NCBI GenBank assembly: GCA_050184115.1
Contig: JBFXAQ010000008.1
Location: 124,001-188,000 of the forward strand
Direction of reading: 5' to 3'
Length of the DNA: 64,000 bases
Origin: JACKNG01 sp050184115
GTDB taxonomy: Bacteria > Pseudomonadota > Gammaproteobacteria > Ga0077536
Position numbers and translations under genes: made by a program. Below the pieces are notes generated by a model. That model made no database searches and was not told where the DNA came from. It saw only the letters and a program-made list of their open reading frames with translations. Shown here one piece after another: positions 38,563 to 47,810 of the stretch. Numbering within the stretch: position 1 is the first letter of the stretch; every line of letters begins with the position of its first letter.

Positions 38563-38930
38563 GCGTACGGTTGGGAGGTCGCAGCCGCGGCCGTTGGCGG
38601 CGGTGTGCCCTCGGGGTGGGCCCGCGGGCGCTCGCTGCTGCTCCCCGCGACACCCGTGTCTGCGCGCCGCGGTGGCAACAAGCGGAATCCCGTACTCGGC
38701 CTGCCCGCGCCCGGCCGCCCGTCGTCCTCGCGACGCCTCCCGAGCGCACGACCGATGCCGTTCGATGGTGCAGCCGTGTTGCCGCGGCGGGAGATTGAGC
38801 AAGGGGGACAGTATACTTTTCGCCACCGCGCAGCCGCGGCCAGGCGCGCGGCAAAAGTATACTGTCCCCCTTGCCGCGCGCCGCTGCGCGCGGGATACGT
38901 TTCATCACGCCGCCCGCAGGACTCGCGCCG
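38563..38930. other. Intergenic region before purL, 368 bp
   Basis: It contains palindrome copy 2 (38800-38873). I see no gene in the rest; the readable frames are Arg-rich shadows. The palindrome ends 57 nt before the purL ATG and would be part of the purL leader if transcription starts upstream of it. Confidence 0.5.
38800..38873. repeat. Palindromic repeat family, copy 2
   Basis: Perfect 21-bp inverted repeat: 38800-38820 (core GGGGACAGTATACTTTT) with 38853-38873, separated by a 32-nt GC-rich loop. Each arm contains AGTATACT, which is itself self-complementary. It is the same element as copy 3, with the outer CAAGG in place of GGAAT. Confidence 0.92.
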
Positions 38931-41900
38931 ATGCTATTGCTCCAGGGCAATGCCGCCCTTTCGCCGTTCCGTACCGCCAAACTCGTCGCCGAGTGTCCCG
39001 TCCCGCCCCGCGCGCTGACGGCCACCCACCTCTACGTCGCCTGGTTCGCCAGCGACCTCGTGCCGGAAGACGCCGAGCGCGCGCGCCTGCGCGACCTGCT
39101 GCAGGGGGGCGACTGGCTCGCGCCCTCTCCGCTGCCGCCCGGTGGTTTCGTCGTCACCCCGCGCATCGGCACCCTGTCGCCGTGGGCAAGCAAGGCACGT
39201 GACATCTGCATCAACTGTGGCCTGGCCGGTCTCGAGCGGATTGAGCGCGTGACCCTGTGGCAGGCCGAGGGCGTCGCCGCGGCAGACCTGCCCGACCTCG
39301 CTGCACGCGTCCACGACCGCATGACCGAGACGGTGCTGTGGTCACTGGACGACCTCGCCCGCCTGCACCACCCCGCCTCACCCGCACCGCTCGGCCATGT
39401 CGCGCTCGGCGCTGACGGCTCCGCAGCGCTGGCTGCCGCCAACGTCCGCCTCGGTCTTGCGCTGGCTACCGACGAGATCGATTACCTTCTCGCCCGCTAC
39501 GCCGAACTCGGCCGCGATCCGACCGACATCGAACTGATGATGTTCGCGCAGGCGAATTCCGAGCACTGCCGCCACAAGATCTTCAACGCCAGCTGGACCG
39601 TGGACGGCATCGCCCAGGACAAGAGCCTGTTCGTGATGATCCGCAACACCTTCGAGCGCCATCCGAACGGTGTGCTCTCGGCCTACCGAGACAACGCCGC
39701 TGTCACCACCGGCTACCCGGCGCGGCGCTTCGTGCTCGACCCGGCGAGCAGGATCTGGGGACGCAGCGAGGAACCGGCCCATATCCTGATGAAAGTGGAG
39801 ACGCACAACCACCCGACCGGCATCTCGCCCTTCCCCGGCGCCGCCACCGGCGCCGGCGGCGAGATCCGCGACGAGGGCGCGACCGGACGCGGCGCCAAGC
39901 CCAAGGCCGGGCTGACCGGCTTCCACGTCTCGCATCTGCGCCTGCCGGGCGCGCCCGCGCCGTGGGAGAAGCCGCGCCCGCTGAACCCGCGCCTGGAAAG
40001 CGCGCTGTCGATCATGACCGCGGGTCCGCTCGGCGCCGCCGCTTTCAACAACGAGTTCGGCCGCCCGGCCCTGGCCGGCTACTTCCGCAGCTTCGAACAT
40101 CTCGGCGACGACACCACGGTGCGCGGCTACGACAAGCCGGTGATGCTCGCCGGCGGCCTCGGCAACATCCGCGCCGGTCACGTGGAGAAGAACCGCATCG
40201 AACCCGGCGCGCTGGTCATCGTGCTCGGCGGACCGGCCATGCTGATTGGCCTCGGCGGAGGCGCGGCTTCCTCGGTCGATTCCGGCGCCATGCAGGCCGA
40301 GCTCGATTTCGCCTCGGTCCAGCGCGACAACGCCGAGATGCAACGCCGCTGCCAGCAGGTCATCGATGCCTGCTGGGCGGCGGGTGATTCCAACCCGGTC
40401 GTGATGATCCACGATGTCGGCGCCGGCGGGCTGTCCAACGCCATCCCCGAACTGCTGCACGACAGCGGTCGCGGCGGCATCATCGATCTGCGCGCGGTAC
40501 CGAGCGCCGAGCCCGGCCTGTCGCCGCTGGAGATCTGGTGCAACGAGGCGCAGGAGCGTTACGTGCTCGCCGTCGAGCCTGCCGACCTGCCGCGCTTCGA
40601 GGCGCTGTGTGCCCGCGAGCGCTGCCCCTACGCCGTGGTCGGCACCGCGACCGCCGAGGAACGCCTGCGCGTGACCGACGCCTTGCTCGGCGCGGATCCG
40701 ATCGATCTGCCCATGGACGTGCTGTTCGGCAAGCCGCCGCGCATGGAACGCGAGGCGATGCATCTCGACCAGGCCCTGCCCGCACTCGATCCGGCCGGCA
40801 TCGACCTCGCCGAGGCCTTCGATCGCGTGCTGCGCTTTCCCGGTGTCGGCGACAAGCGCTTCCTCATCACCATCGGCGACCGCACTGTCGGCGGCCTCTC
40901 GGTGCGCGACCAGATGGTCGGCCCGTGGCAGGTCCCGGTGGCCGATTGCGCGGTGACCGCCGCCGGCTTCGACGACCTCACCGGTGAAGCGATGGCGGTC
41001 GGCGAGCGCACCCCCGTCGCGCTCGTCGACGGCCCGGCCTCGGCGCGCCTCGCCATCGCCGAGGCGGTGACCAACCTCGCCGCGGCGCGTATCAAGTCGA
41101 TCGAGGACATCGTGCTCTCGGCCAACTGGATGAGCCCGGCCGGCCACCCGGGCGAGGACGCGCGCCTCTACGACATGGTGCGCACGGTCGGCCTGGAATT
41201 CTGCCCCGCGCTCGGCATCAACGTGCCGGTCGGCAAGGACTCGATGTCGATGCAGTCGAGCTGGCAGGTCGACGACGCACGCTGGTCGACGGTGTCGCCG
41301 GTGTCACTGGTCATCTCGGCTTTTGCGCCGGTCATGAACGTGCGCCAGAGCCTCACCCCGCAGCTCGTTCGGGACGCCGACAGCGAACTGCTGCTGATCG
41401 ATCTCGGTGGTGGCCGTCAGCGCCTTGGCGGCTCGATCCTCGCCCAGTGCTGGCATGCCCCGGGCGGCGCGTCGGCCGATTGCGACGACCCGGCCCTGCT
41501 GGCCGGTTTCTTCCGCGCCGTCCAGGCGCTGAACGAGGCCGGTTACCTCCTCGCCTACCACGACCGCTCGGACGGCGGGCTCGCCGTGACCCTGGCCGAG
41601 ATGGCTTTCGCCGGTCGCTGCGGGCTCACCGTCGACATCGCCACGCTCGGCTCGGATGCGATCGCGGCACTGTTCTGCGAGGAACCCGGCGCGGTCATCC
41701 AGGTCCGCGGCGGCGATGTCGAGGCCGTGCTCAGTTTCCTGCGTGACACCACCGATCTTGGTCCGCACGTGCACCGTCTCGGCCGCCCGCTCGCCGCGCG
41801 CGAGTTCCGCGTCGAGCGCGGTGGCACCGCACTCTTCTACGCGCCGCTCGGCGACCTGCTCGCCGCCTGGAGCGCGACGACGCACGCCATGCAGCGCCTG

Positions 41901-42794
41901 CGCGACAACCCCACGTGCGCCGACGAGGAACTCGCGAGCCTGCTCGACCTCGACGACCCCGGTCTCGCCATCCACGTGCCCGATAGTGCGCGCGACCTGC
42001 ACCGCGCACCGGCCATCGTCGGCGGCGCGCGCCCACGCGTTGCCGTGCTGCGCGAACAGGGCGTCAACGGCCAGGTCGAGATGGCCGCGGCCTTCGACCT
42101 CGCGGGCTTCGAAGCCGTCGACGTCCACATGACCGACATCCTCGGCGGTGGTGCCAATCTCGCCGACGTCACGGGACTCGCCGTTTGCGGTGGCTTCTCC
42201 TACGGCGACGTGCTCGGTGCCGGCCGCGGCTGGGCCGGCACCATCCGCCACAATCCACGTGCACGCGACGTCTTCGCCGCCTTCTTCGCGCGGCCGACGA
42301 CCTTCACCCTCGGCGTCTGCAACGGTTGCCAGATGATGGCCGAACTCAAGGACATCGTGCCCGGCGCCGCGCACTGGCCGCGCTTCGAGCGCAACCTCTC
42401 CGAGCAGTTCGAGGCGCGCTACGCGCTGGTCGAGGTGCTGCCTTCACCATCCGTACTGCTCGGCCCCATGGCCGGCATGCGCATGCCGGTGGCCGTCGCC
42501 CACGGCGAGGGCCGCGCGAGCTGGGACGGCACTGCCGACGGCGCGCGGGCCTGCCTGCGTTTCGTCGACAACGATGGGCACGCCGCGACGCGCTACCCGG
42601 CCAATCCCAACGGCTCGCCCCGCGGCATCACCGGCCTGACCAGCGATGACGGCCGCGTCACCATCATGATGCCGCACCCCGAGCGCGTGTTCCTGGCCCG
42701 CCAGCTGTCGTGGTGTCCACCGACGTGGACCGACGCCGAGAGCCCCTGGCAGGCGCTGTTCAACAACGCCCGGCGCTGGGTCGCGCAGGGCTGA
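38931..42794 (+). CDS. purL: Phosphoribosylformylglycinamidine synthase
   Basis: PurL converts FGAR to FGAM with glutamine and ATP. The 1287-residue single-chain (large) form has the N-terminal PurS-like part, two AIR-synthase-type halves (DIELMMFAQANSEHCRHKIFNASW; KVETHNHPTGISPFPGAATGAGGEIRDEGATGRG) and a C-terminal class I glutaminase. The glutaminase has the nucleophile Cys1130 in GVCNGCQMM and the catalytic His in MMPHPERVF. ATG 38931 starts MLLLQGNAALS. It is the first of two plus-strand genes with smr. Confidence 0.97.
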   Translation: MLLLQGNAALSPFRTAKLVAECPVPPRALTATHLYVAWFASDLVPEDAERARLRDLLQGGDWLAPSPLPPGGFVVTPRIGTLSPWASKARDICINCGLAGLERIERVTLWQAEGVAAADLPDLAARVHDRMTETVLWSLDDLARLHHPASPAPLGHVALGADGSAALAAANVRLGLALATDEIDYLLARYAELGRDPTDIELMMFAQANSEHCRHKIFNASWTVDGIAQDKSLFVMIRNTFERHPNGVLSAYRDNAAVTTGYPARRFVLDPASRIWGRSEEPAHILMKVETHNHPTGISPFPGAATGAGGEIRDEGATGRGAKPKAGLTGFHVSHLRLPGAPAPWEKPRPLNPRLESALSIMTAGPLGAAAFNNEFGRPALAGYFRSFEHLGDDTTVRGYDKPVMLAGGLGNIRAGHVEKNRIEPGALVIVLGGPAMLIGLGGGAASSVDSGAMQAELDFASVQRDNAEMQRRCQQVIDACWAAGDSNPVVMIHDVGAGGLSNAIPELLHDSGRGGIIDLRAVPSAEPGLSPLEIWCNEAQERYVLAVEPADLPRFEALCARERCPYAVVGTATAEERLRVTDALLGADPIDLPMDVLFGKPPRMEREAMHLDQALPALDPAGIDLAEAFDRVLRFPGVGDKRFLITIGDRTVGGLSVRDQMVGPWQVPVADCAVTAAGFDDLTGEAMAVGERTPVALVDGPASARLAIAEAVTNLAAARIKSIEDIVLSANWMSPAGHPGEDARLYDMVRTVGLEFCPALGINVPVGKDSMSMQSSWQVDDARWSTVSPVSLVISAFAPVMNVRQSLTPQLVRDADSELLLIDLGGGRQRLGGSILAQCWHAPGGASADCDDPALLAGFFRAVQALNEAGYLLAYHDRSDGGLAVTLAEMAFAGRCGLTVDIATLGSDAIAALFCEEPGAVIQVRGGDVEAVLSFLRDTTDLGPHVHRLGRPLAAREFRVERGGTALFYAPLGDLLAAWSATTHAMQRLRDNPTCADEELASLLDLDDPGLAIHVPDSARDLHRAPAIVGGARPRVAVLREQGVNGQVEMAAAFDLAGFEAVDVHMTDILGGGANLADVTGLAVCGGFSYGDVLGAGRGWAGTIRHNPRARDVFAAFFARPTTFTLGVCNGCQMMAELKDIVPGAAHWPRFERNLSEQFEARYALVEVLPSPSVLLGPMAGMRMPVAVAHGEGRASWDGTADGARACLRFVDNDGHAATRYPANPNGSPRGITGLTSDDGRVTIMMPHPERVFLARQLSWCPPTWTDAESPWQALFNNARRWVAQG

Positions 42795-42845
42795 CCGGCC
42801 GGCCGGTGTACCGCGCCTCATCCGCTGTCGGACCGCGGCACTGCC

Positions 42846-43355
42846 ATGAGCGATGAACCCAAGCGCTTCGCCGATCTCGTCGGCAAGGTCCGCCGCCTCG
42901 AGCACGACACCGTGCATCACGAGCGCCCACGACCAGTGCCACGACGACGCCAGCGCGAAGACGAACCCGCGGTGGACGATACCTGGAGCCACGCACCCGA
43001 AGCCGACGACCTCGCCGAGCGTGACGACTACCATCGCCCCGGCATCCAGCATGGCCTCTTGCGCAAGTTGCGCCGCGGCCAGTTCCCGGTGGAATCGAGC
43101 CTCGACCTGCACGGGCTGCGGCTGGAGGAAGCGCGGCGCGAACTGGCGCACTTCCTCGCCACCGCCGGCGGCCCACGCCTGCGGTGCGTGCGCGTCGTCC
43201 ACGGCAAGGGCATGAGTTCGCCCGGTCTCGCGCCGGTGCTGAAACCGAACGTGCGTCACTGGCTGCGCCAGGACGCCCGCGTGCTGGCCTGGGTCGCGGT
43301 CCGCGACAGCGGTGGCGGCAGCGGCGCGGTCGACGTCCTGCTGCGCGCCCGCTAG
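42846..43355 (+). CDS. Smr-domain protein
   Basis: A 169-residue protein with an Arg/Glu-rich N-terminal half and a C-terminal Smr domain (about 85-169). The domain carries the LDLHGLRLEEARREL and VVHGKGMSSPG motifs, which define the stand-alone Smr/YdaL group of nicking endonucleases or RNA-binding proteins. It follows purL by 51 nt, a neighbourhood seen in some Gammaproteobacteria. Substrate cannot be told; MutS homology is limited to this C-terminal type domain. Confidence 0.9.
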   Translation: MSDEPKRFADLVGKVRRLEHDTVHHERPRPVPRRRQREDEPAVDDTWSHAPEADDLAERDDYHRPGIQHGLLRKLRRGQFPVESSLDLHGLRLEEARRELAHFLATAGGPRLRCVRVVHGKGMSSPGLAPVLKPNVRHWLRQDARVLAWVAVRDSGGGSGAVDVLLRAR

Positions 43356-43493
43356 CGCGGCTTTCCTCGATCGCGGCGGCACACGCGCGCAGCGCGCAGT
43401 CCGGTTCGAAACCCGCAGAAAGGAAGACGCCGGCACGTGGCCGGCGTCGATGGCGGGATGTCACGAGTGCCGCGTGACGCGGCTCCGGTCGGA

Positions 43494-44642
43494 TCAGGCA
43501 GCGGCTTCCCGCACCACCAGCGGCTTGGGATCGAGTTCCTTCAGGGCCGGCATCACCTCCTTGGCAAACAGGCGCATGCTCTTCTCGGCCAACTCGATCG
43601 GCATCGAGCCGTACTTGAAGATGAAGGTGATCTCCTCGACACCGAACTCGTTGGCGAGTTCGCTGGTGCGCTTGATGACCTGGTCGGGCGTGCCCCACGG
43701 ATGCTCGTTGAAGAAGCCGCGGCGGAACGGCGTGGCGTCCTTGCGCAGCATGTCCTGCGCCGCGCCGTAGGACTCGTAGCCCTTGATCTTGCCGAGGTGG
43801 TCGCCGAGCAGCTCGTAGTGGCGCAACGCCGAGTCGGAGTACTCGACCATGTACTGCTCGGCCCCTTCACGTGCCTTGGCTTCGGTCTCCGCGACGTAGG
43901 TCCACACGGCGAGGCGCGAACGGCTCGGCTTGTAACCGGCCTTGGCGTGCAGGGTGGCGTACTTCTTCGCCGTCTCCAGCGAAAGCCCGAGACTCTGGGT
44001 CGGAATGACCAGTGGGCGGATATCGTGCTTGGCGATGATCTCGACCGTCTCGTCGGTACCGCCGGCGCACCACAGGTTGCCGGACAGGTCGCGGTCGGGC
44101 TGCGGACGCAGATGCAGGCCCTTGATCTTGAAATGCTCGCCCTCGAAGTTGCACTGCCCGGTGGCGAGCAGCTGGCGCAGCACCTGGATCGACTCGTCGA
44201 AGCGTGCCCGCGCCTGGGCCTGGTCGATGCCAAGGCCCTCGTACTCGCGGCGGCCGAGACCACGGCCGACGCCGCAGATGATCTCGCGCTTCGGCCCGAG
44301 GAAGGTGTCGAGCATGTTGATGTCCTCGGCCACCCTGACCGGGTTGTGCCACGGCAGCACCACGACCATCGTGCCGAGATCGACGCGCTCGGTGATACCG
44401 GCGATGTAGCTCAGGTACTGCAGCGGGTTGGTGACCATCGTGTAGGGCGTGAAATGGTGCTCGATGGTCCACAGGGTGTCGAAGCCGGTCTCGTCGGCGA
44501 TGCGCGCGATGTTGATCTCCTCGAGGAAGACCTCGCGGTCGGACTTGCTCGGCCGCGGCGGCACGGCCTCGCCGCGCTCCTCGGCCTCGTAACGATCCCA
44601 GTCGGTGTAGTTCTGGTTGAACAGCGTGGCGCCTACTCGCAT
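43494..44642 (-). CDS. LLM-class flavin-dependent oxidoreductase
   Basis: A 382-residue bacterial-luciferase-family TIM barrel. It starts MRVGATLFNQNYTDWDRYEAEE and has IARIADETGFDTLWTIEHHFTPYT, GTMVVVLPWHNPVRVAEDINMLD and ICGVGRGLGRREYEGLGIDQ, the flavin-binding and barrel strands of the family. A GGGGAG ribosome site lies about 8 nt before ATG 44642. Substrate is unknown; members oxidise alkanals, alkanesulfonates, F420 substrates or xenobiotics. It is an orphan, with palindrome copy 3 in its upstream region. Confidence 0.88.
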   Translation of the reverse strand: MRVGATLFNQNYTDWDRYEAEERGEAVPPRPSKSDREVFLEEINIARIADETGFDTLWTIEHHFTPYTMVTNPLQYLSYIAGITERVDLGTMVVVLPWHNPVRVAEDINMLDTFLGPKREIICGVGRGLGRREYEGLGIDQAQARARFDESIQVLRQLLATGQCNFEGEHFKIKGLHLRPQPDRDLSGNLWCAGGTDETVEIIAKHDIRPLVIPTQSLGLSLETAKKYATLHAKAGYKPSRSRLAVWTYVAETEAKAREGAEQYMVEYSDSALRHYELLGDHLGKIKGYESYGAAQDMLRKDATPFRRGFFNEHPWGTPDQVIKRTSELANEFGVEEITFIFKYGSMPIELAEKSMRLFAKEVMPALKELDPKPLVVREAAA

Positions 44643-44948
44643 GTGGAATTCTCCCCTCGGTGGATGGAACGGGCGGTTAGCGGACGCCGCCCGTGGACAG
44701 GGGCTAAACCTAGCCCAAGCGCCTCCGGAGTGCGAGCGCGCGGCTTGCGCTGGATCAAGTGGACGTCTGGTTGGGAGCGCACGGATCCCGCGCGGAATCA
44801 GGCATGGAGAAAGGCGTGGAATGGGGACAGTATACTTTCGCGCGCGCTGCACCCGGGTTCACCGTCCGGGCGAAAGTATACTGTCCCCATTCCCCCAGTC
44901 CGCGATACGGTCCTCGTTCCGAACCGCTGTCGTGCAGTTGCTCGCGGT
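44643..44948. other. Intergenic region between LLM gene and ispF, 306 bp
   Basis: Palindrome copy 3 (44818-44893) lies here. The short piece between 44643 and 44700 holds the ribosome site of the LLM gene. I see no gene in the remainder. Confidence 0.5.
44818..44893. repeat. Palindromic repeat family, copy 3
   Basis: Perfect 23-bp inverted repeat: 44818-44840 (core GGGGACAGTATACTTTCG) pairs with 44871-44893, around a 30-nt GC-rich loop. The arms match copy 2 over the common 17-nt core but the loops differ. Confidence 0.93.
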
Positions 44949-45428
44949 TCAGGCCGTTAGCGGCGCGAGCAGGCACACCGCGCAGGCGGCGATGCCTTCG
45001 CCGCGGCCGGTGAAGCCCATCTTCTCCGTCGTCGTGCCCTTGACGTTGACGGCCGCAACCTCGAGCCCGATGTCGGCGGCGATGTGGGCACGCATGGTCT
45101 CGACGTGCGGCCGCACGCGCGGGCGCTCGCAGATCACGGTGGCATCGATGTTGACCGCGCGCCAGCCCGCGGCCTCGACCAGTTCGCGGACGCGCCGCAG
45201 CAGCATGCGACTGTCCGCGCCTTTCCACGCTGCGTCACTGTCGGGGAAGTGCAGGCCGATGTCGCCGAGCGCGGCAGCGCCGAGCAGGGCGTCGCAGATG
45301 GCGTGCAGCAGCACGTCGCCATCGGAATGGGCCGCGAGCCCGCGTTCGAAGGGAATGCGCACGCCGCCGATGACGACGTGGTCACCGTCCTTGAAGCGAT
45401 GCGCGTCGTAACCCTGTCCTATCCTCAT
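44949..45428 (-). CDS. ispF: 2-C-methyl-D-erythritol 2,4-cyclodiphosphate synthase
   Basis: IspF forms the cyclic diphosphate of the MEP isoprenoid pathway. The 159-residue product starts MRIGQGYDAHRF with the Asp8/His10 zinc ligands, followed by AHSDGDVLLHAICDALLGA, the FPDSDAAWKGADSRMLL loop, and GLEVAAVNVKGTTTEKMGFTGRGEGIAA. ATG 45428 fits the family start; an upstream codon at 45449 would add seven residues and overlap ispD. It is last in the run eno-ftsB-ispD-ispF. Confidence 0.96.
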   Translation of the reverse strand: MRIGQGYDAHRFKDGDHVVIGGVRIPFERGLAAHSDGDVLLHAICDALLGAAALGDIGLHFPDSDAAWKGADSRMLLRRVRELVEAAGWRAVNIDATVICERPRVRPHVETMRAHIAADIGLEVAAVNVKGTTTEKMGFTGRGEGIAACAVCLLAPLTA

Positions 45429-45441
45429 GCGGGTGTCCTCA

Positions 45442-46140
45442 TCATGCATCCGCCGTGGCCTGCGCGGCGAGTATGCGCGCCGCGAGGTCGAGATCCTCGG
45501 GCTGGGTGATTTTGAGATTGTCGCCGTGGCCGGCGACCACTCGCGGTACATGGCCGGCGCGCTCGATGGCCTGGGCCTCGTCCGTGACCAGTTCGCCCAC
45601 GGCCAGTGCCGCGGCGATCGCTTCGCGCAGCAGGCGAAAGCGGAACATCTGCGGTGTCTGCGCCTGCCACAGGCCGTCGCGCGGCACGGTCTGCTCGATG
45701 CGGCCGTCCGCCCCGCAGCGCTTGAGGGTGTCGCGCACCGGCACGGCGAGGATGCCGCCGACGGTGTCGCCGTCGAGTTCTTCGACCATGCGCGCGATGT
45801 CGCCGCCGCGTACGCAGGGCCGCGCCGCGTCGTGCACCAGCACCCAGTCGTCGTCCGCAGCCACGCCCGCCAGCGCGTCGAGCCCGGCCAGCACGGAGTG
45901 ACAGCGCTCGGCGCCGCCAACGACGGCGACGCAGTTCGCTGGCAGGGTCAAGGTGGCGAAACGTGCGTCGTGAGCCGCCACCGGCACGATCACGCGGGCG
46001 ATACCAGGCTGACCCGCGATGCGGAACAAGGTGTGTTCGAGCACGCTGCGCGCGCCGATCGCGAGATACTGCTTGGGTACCTCGCCGCCCATGCGGCGAC
46101 CGACCCCCGCCGCCGGCACGATCGCGTAAAGGCGGTTCAC
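45442..46140 (-). CDS. ispD: 2-C-methyl-D-erythritol 4-phosphate cytidylyltransferase
   Basis: IspD activates MEP with CTP. The 232-residue product has the nucleotidyltransferase loop VPAAGVGRRMGGEVPKQYL, VLVHDAARPCV, TPQMFR and VTDEAQAIERAGHVPRVVAG. It starts with GTG at 46140, overlapping the ftsB stop by 4 nt (GTGA), which is the natural coupled arrangement. Confidence 0.96.
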   Translation of the reverse strand: MNRLYAIVPAAGVGRRMGGEVPKQYLAIGARSVLEHTLFRIAGQPGIARVIVPVAAHDARFATLTLPANCVAVVGGAERCHSVLAGLDALAGVAADDDWVLVHDAARPCVRGGDIARMVEELDGDTVGGILAVPVRDTLKRCGADGRIEQTVPRDGLWQAQTPQMFRFRLLREAIAAALAVGELVTDEAQAIERAGHVPRVVAGHGDNLKITQPEDLDLAARILAAQATADA

Positions 46141-46472
46141 GGCGTCTCGTCCGTGGCGTGCGCGGGTCCGTCGCCAGCCTCGTCACCGTCGCCTCCGGGC
46201 AACGGATCGGTCATGCGAAAGAACACCTCTCCCTGCTTGATCATGCCCATGTCGCTGCGCGCGCGCTCCTCGATGGCTTCCAGGCCCTGCTTGAGATCGA
46301 TCACCTCGGCGGCGAGCGCCTGGTTGCGCTCACGCAGGCTCTGGATCTCGGCCTGTTGCTCGGCCACCGCCCGTTCGAGCTTGACCACGTCCCGCGCCCC
46401 GCCTCGCTCGAACCACAGCACGTACTGCAGGTACAGCGTGACCAGAACGAGCAGCGCGATGAAAACGCGCAC
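46137..46472 (-). CDS. ftsB: Cell division protein FtsB
   Basis: FtsB is a bitopic divisome protein that forms the FtsQLB complex. The 111-residue protein has an N-terminal membrane segment (about 3-19), a coiled coil (about 25-70, with VVKLERAVAEQQAEIQSLRERNQALAAEVIDLKQ heptads) and the C-terminal EERARSDMGMIKQGEVFFR motif. The tail after residue 90 is acidic and Gly-rich. It is 15 nt downstream of eno, the conserved position. Confidence 0.94.
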   Translation of the reverse strand: MRVFIALLVLVTLYLQYVLWFERGGARDVVKLERAVAEQQAEIQSLRERNQALAAEVIDLKQGLEAIEERARSDMGMIKQGEVFFRMTDPLPGGDGDEAGDGPAHATDETP

Positions 46473-46487
46473 GGGCGGCGTCGCCGA

Positions 46488-47774
46488 TCACGCGCCCAGG
46501 TTGTAGAACGCCTTCGCGCCGGGGTAAACGGCGCGCTCGCCAAGCAGCTGCTCGATGACGAGCAGGCGGTTGTACTTGGCGATGCGATCCGATCGCGACA
46601 TCGAGCCGGTCTTGATCTGGCCGGTCGAGTAGGCGCACGCGATATCGGCGATGGTCGCGTCCTCGGTCTCACCCGAACGGTGGGAGACGACCGCGGTGTA
46701 GTTGGCCGAACGCGCGAGGTCGATGGCGGCAAAAGTCTCGGACAAGGTGCCGATCTGGTTGACCTTGATGAGAATCGAGTTGGCGATGCCGCCATCGATG
46801 CCGCGTTGCAGGGTTTTCGCATCGGTCACGAAGAGGTCGTCACCAACGAGCTGGACACGGCGACCGATCTTCTCGGTGAGGGTCCGCCACCCGTCCCAGT
46901 CGTTCTGGTCCATGCCGTCTTCGATGGTGATGATGGGATAACGCTCCGTCCAGTCCTTGAGCATGTCGGCCATGGCAGCCGCATCGAGCCGGCGTCCTTC
47001 GGATTCGAGGTTGTACTCGCCGTCCGCATAGAACTCGGAGCTGGCGACGTCGAGCCCAAGCAGGATGTCCTCGCCGAGCCGGTAGCCGGCCTTGTCGACC
47101 GCCTGCGCGATGAGTTCGAGGGCGGCCTCGTTGGACGGCAGGTCGGGCGCGAAGCCGCCTTCGTCGCCGACCGCGGTGCTCCAACCTTGCGCGTTGATCA
47201 GCGCTTTCAGCGCATGGAACACCTCGGCGCCGTAGCGGAGCGCCTCGCGGAAGCTCGGCGCACCGACCGGCAGGATCATGAATTCCTGCAGGTCGACGGA
47301 ATTGTTGGCATGCGCGCCGCCGTTGATGACGTTCATCATCGGCACCGGCAGCACGTATTCGTCGCGCTTGACCAGCGACTCGAACAGCGGCACGCCGCGC
47401 ACGGCGGCGGCGGCGTGCGCGGCTGCCATCGACACAGCGAGCATGGCGTTGGCGCCGAGCTTGCCCTTGTTCGGCGTGCCGTCGAGTTCGAGCATGACCG
47501 CATCGAGCCCGGCCTGGTCGGTGACGTCGAAGCCCGCCAGCGCGCCGGCGATCGGACCGTCGACGTTGGCCACGGCCTGCGTCACGCCCTTGCCGAGGTA
47601 ACGCCCCTTGTCGCCGTCGCGCAATTCCAGCGCCTCGCGCTCGCCCGTCGAGGCACCCGAGGGCACGGCGGCGGCGCCCACGGCGCCGGACTTCGTGCGC
47701 ACCTCGGCACGTACCGTGGGATTGCCGCGCGAGTCGATGATCTCGAGCGCGCGGATGCTGCTGATTGCTGTCAT
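46488..47774 (-). CDS. eno: Enolase
   Basis: Enolase interconverts 2-phosphoglycerate and PEP. The 428-residue product shows ALEIIDSRGNPTVRAEV, SGASTGEREALELRDGD, the active-site Glu/Asp/Lys segments (TIEDGMDQNDWDGW, LVGDDLFVTDAKTLQRGI) and VVSHRSGETEDATIAD. It lies between kdsA and ftsB; the whole pyrG-kdsA-eno-ftsB-ispD-ispF run is a well-known gammaproteobacterial block. In a serine-cycle setting it would also connect glycerate to PEP. Confidence 0.97.
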   Translation of the reverse strand: MTAISSIRALEIIDSRGNPTVRAEVRTKSGAVGAAAVPSGASTGEREALELRDGDKGRYLGKGVTQAVANVDGPIAGALAGFDVTDQAGLDAVMLELDGTPNKGKLGANAMLAVSMAAAHAAAAVRGVPLFESLVKRDEYVLPVPMMNVINGGAHANNSVDLQEFMILPVGAPSFREALRYGAEVFHALKALINAQGWSTAVGDEGGFAPDLPSNEAALELIAQAVDKAGYRLGEDILLGLDVASSEFYADGEYNLESEGRRLDAAAMADMLKDWTERYPIITIEDGMDQNDWDGWRTLTEKIGRRVQLVGDDLFVTDAKTLQRGIDGGIANSILIKVNQIGTLSETFAAIDLARSANYTAVVSHRSGETEDATIADIACAYSTGQIKTGSMSRSDRIAKYNRLLVIEQLLGERAVYPGAKAFYNLGA

Positions 47775-47810
47775 GTCGGTCGGTCCATGGCTGGTGAATG
47801 TGAGTTGGGT

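Noticed and set aside
38800..38873. Palindromes as dif/Xer or intrinsic terminator sites
   Set aside because: The core does not resemble the 28-bp dif consensus, and there are several copies. The stems lack a following T-run, so no terminator call was made.
39378..41147. Long antisense frame (589 codons) inside purL
   Set aside because: Same composition effect; purL motifs on the plus strand cover the region fully.
44643..44852. Upstream extension of the LLM gene by 70 residues
   Set aside because: The added sequence runs through palindrome copy 3 (translating it as KYTVPIP), and a GGGGAG site supports the start at 44642.
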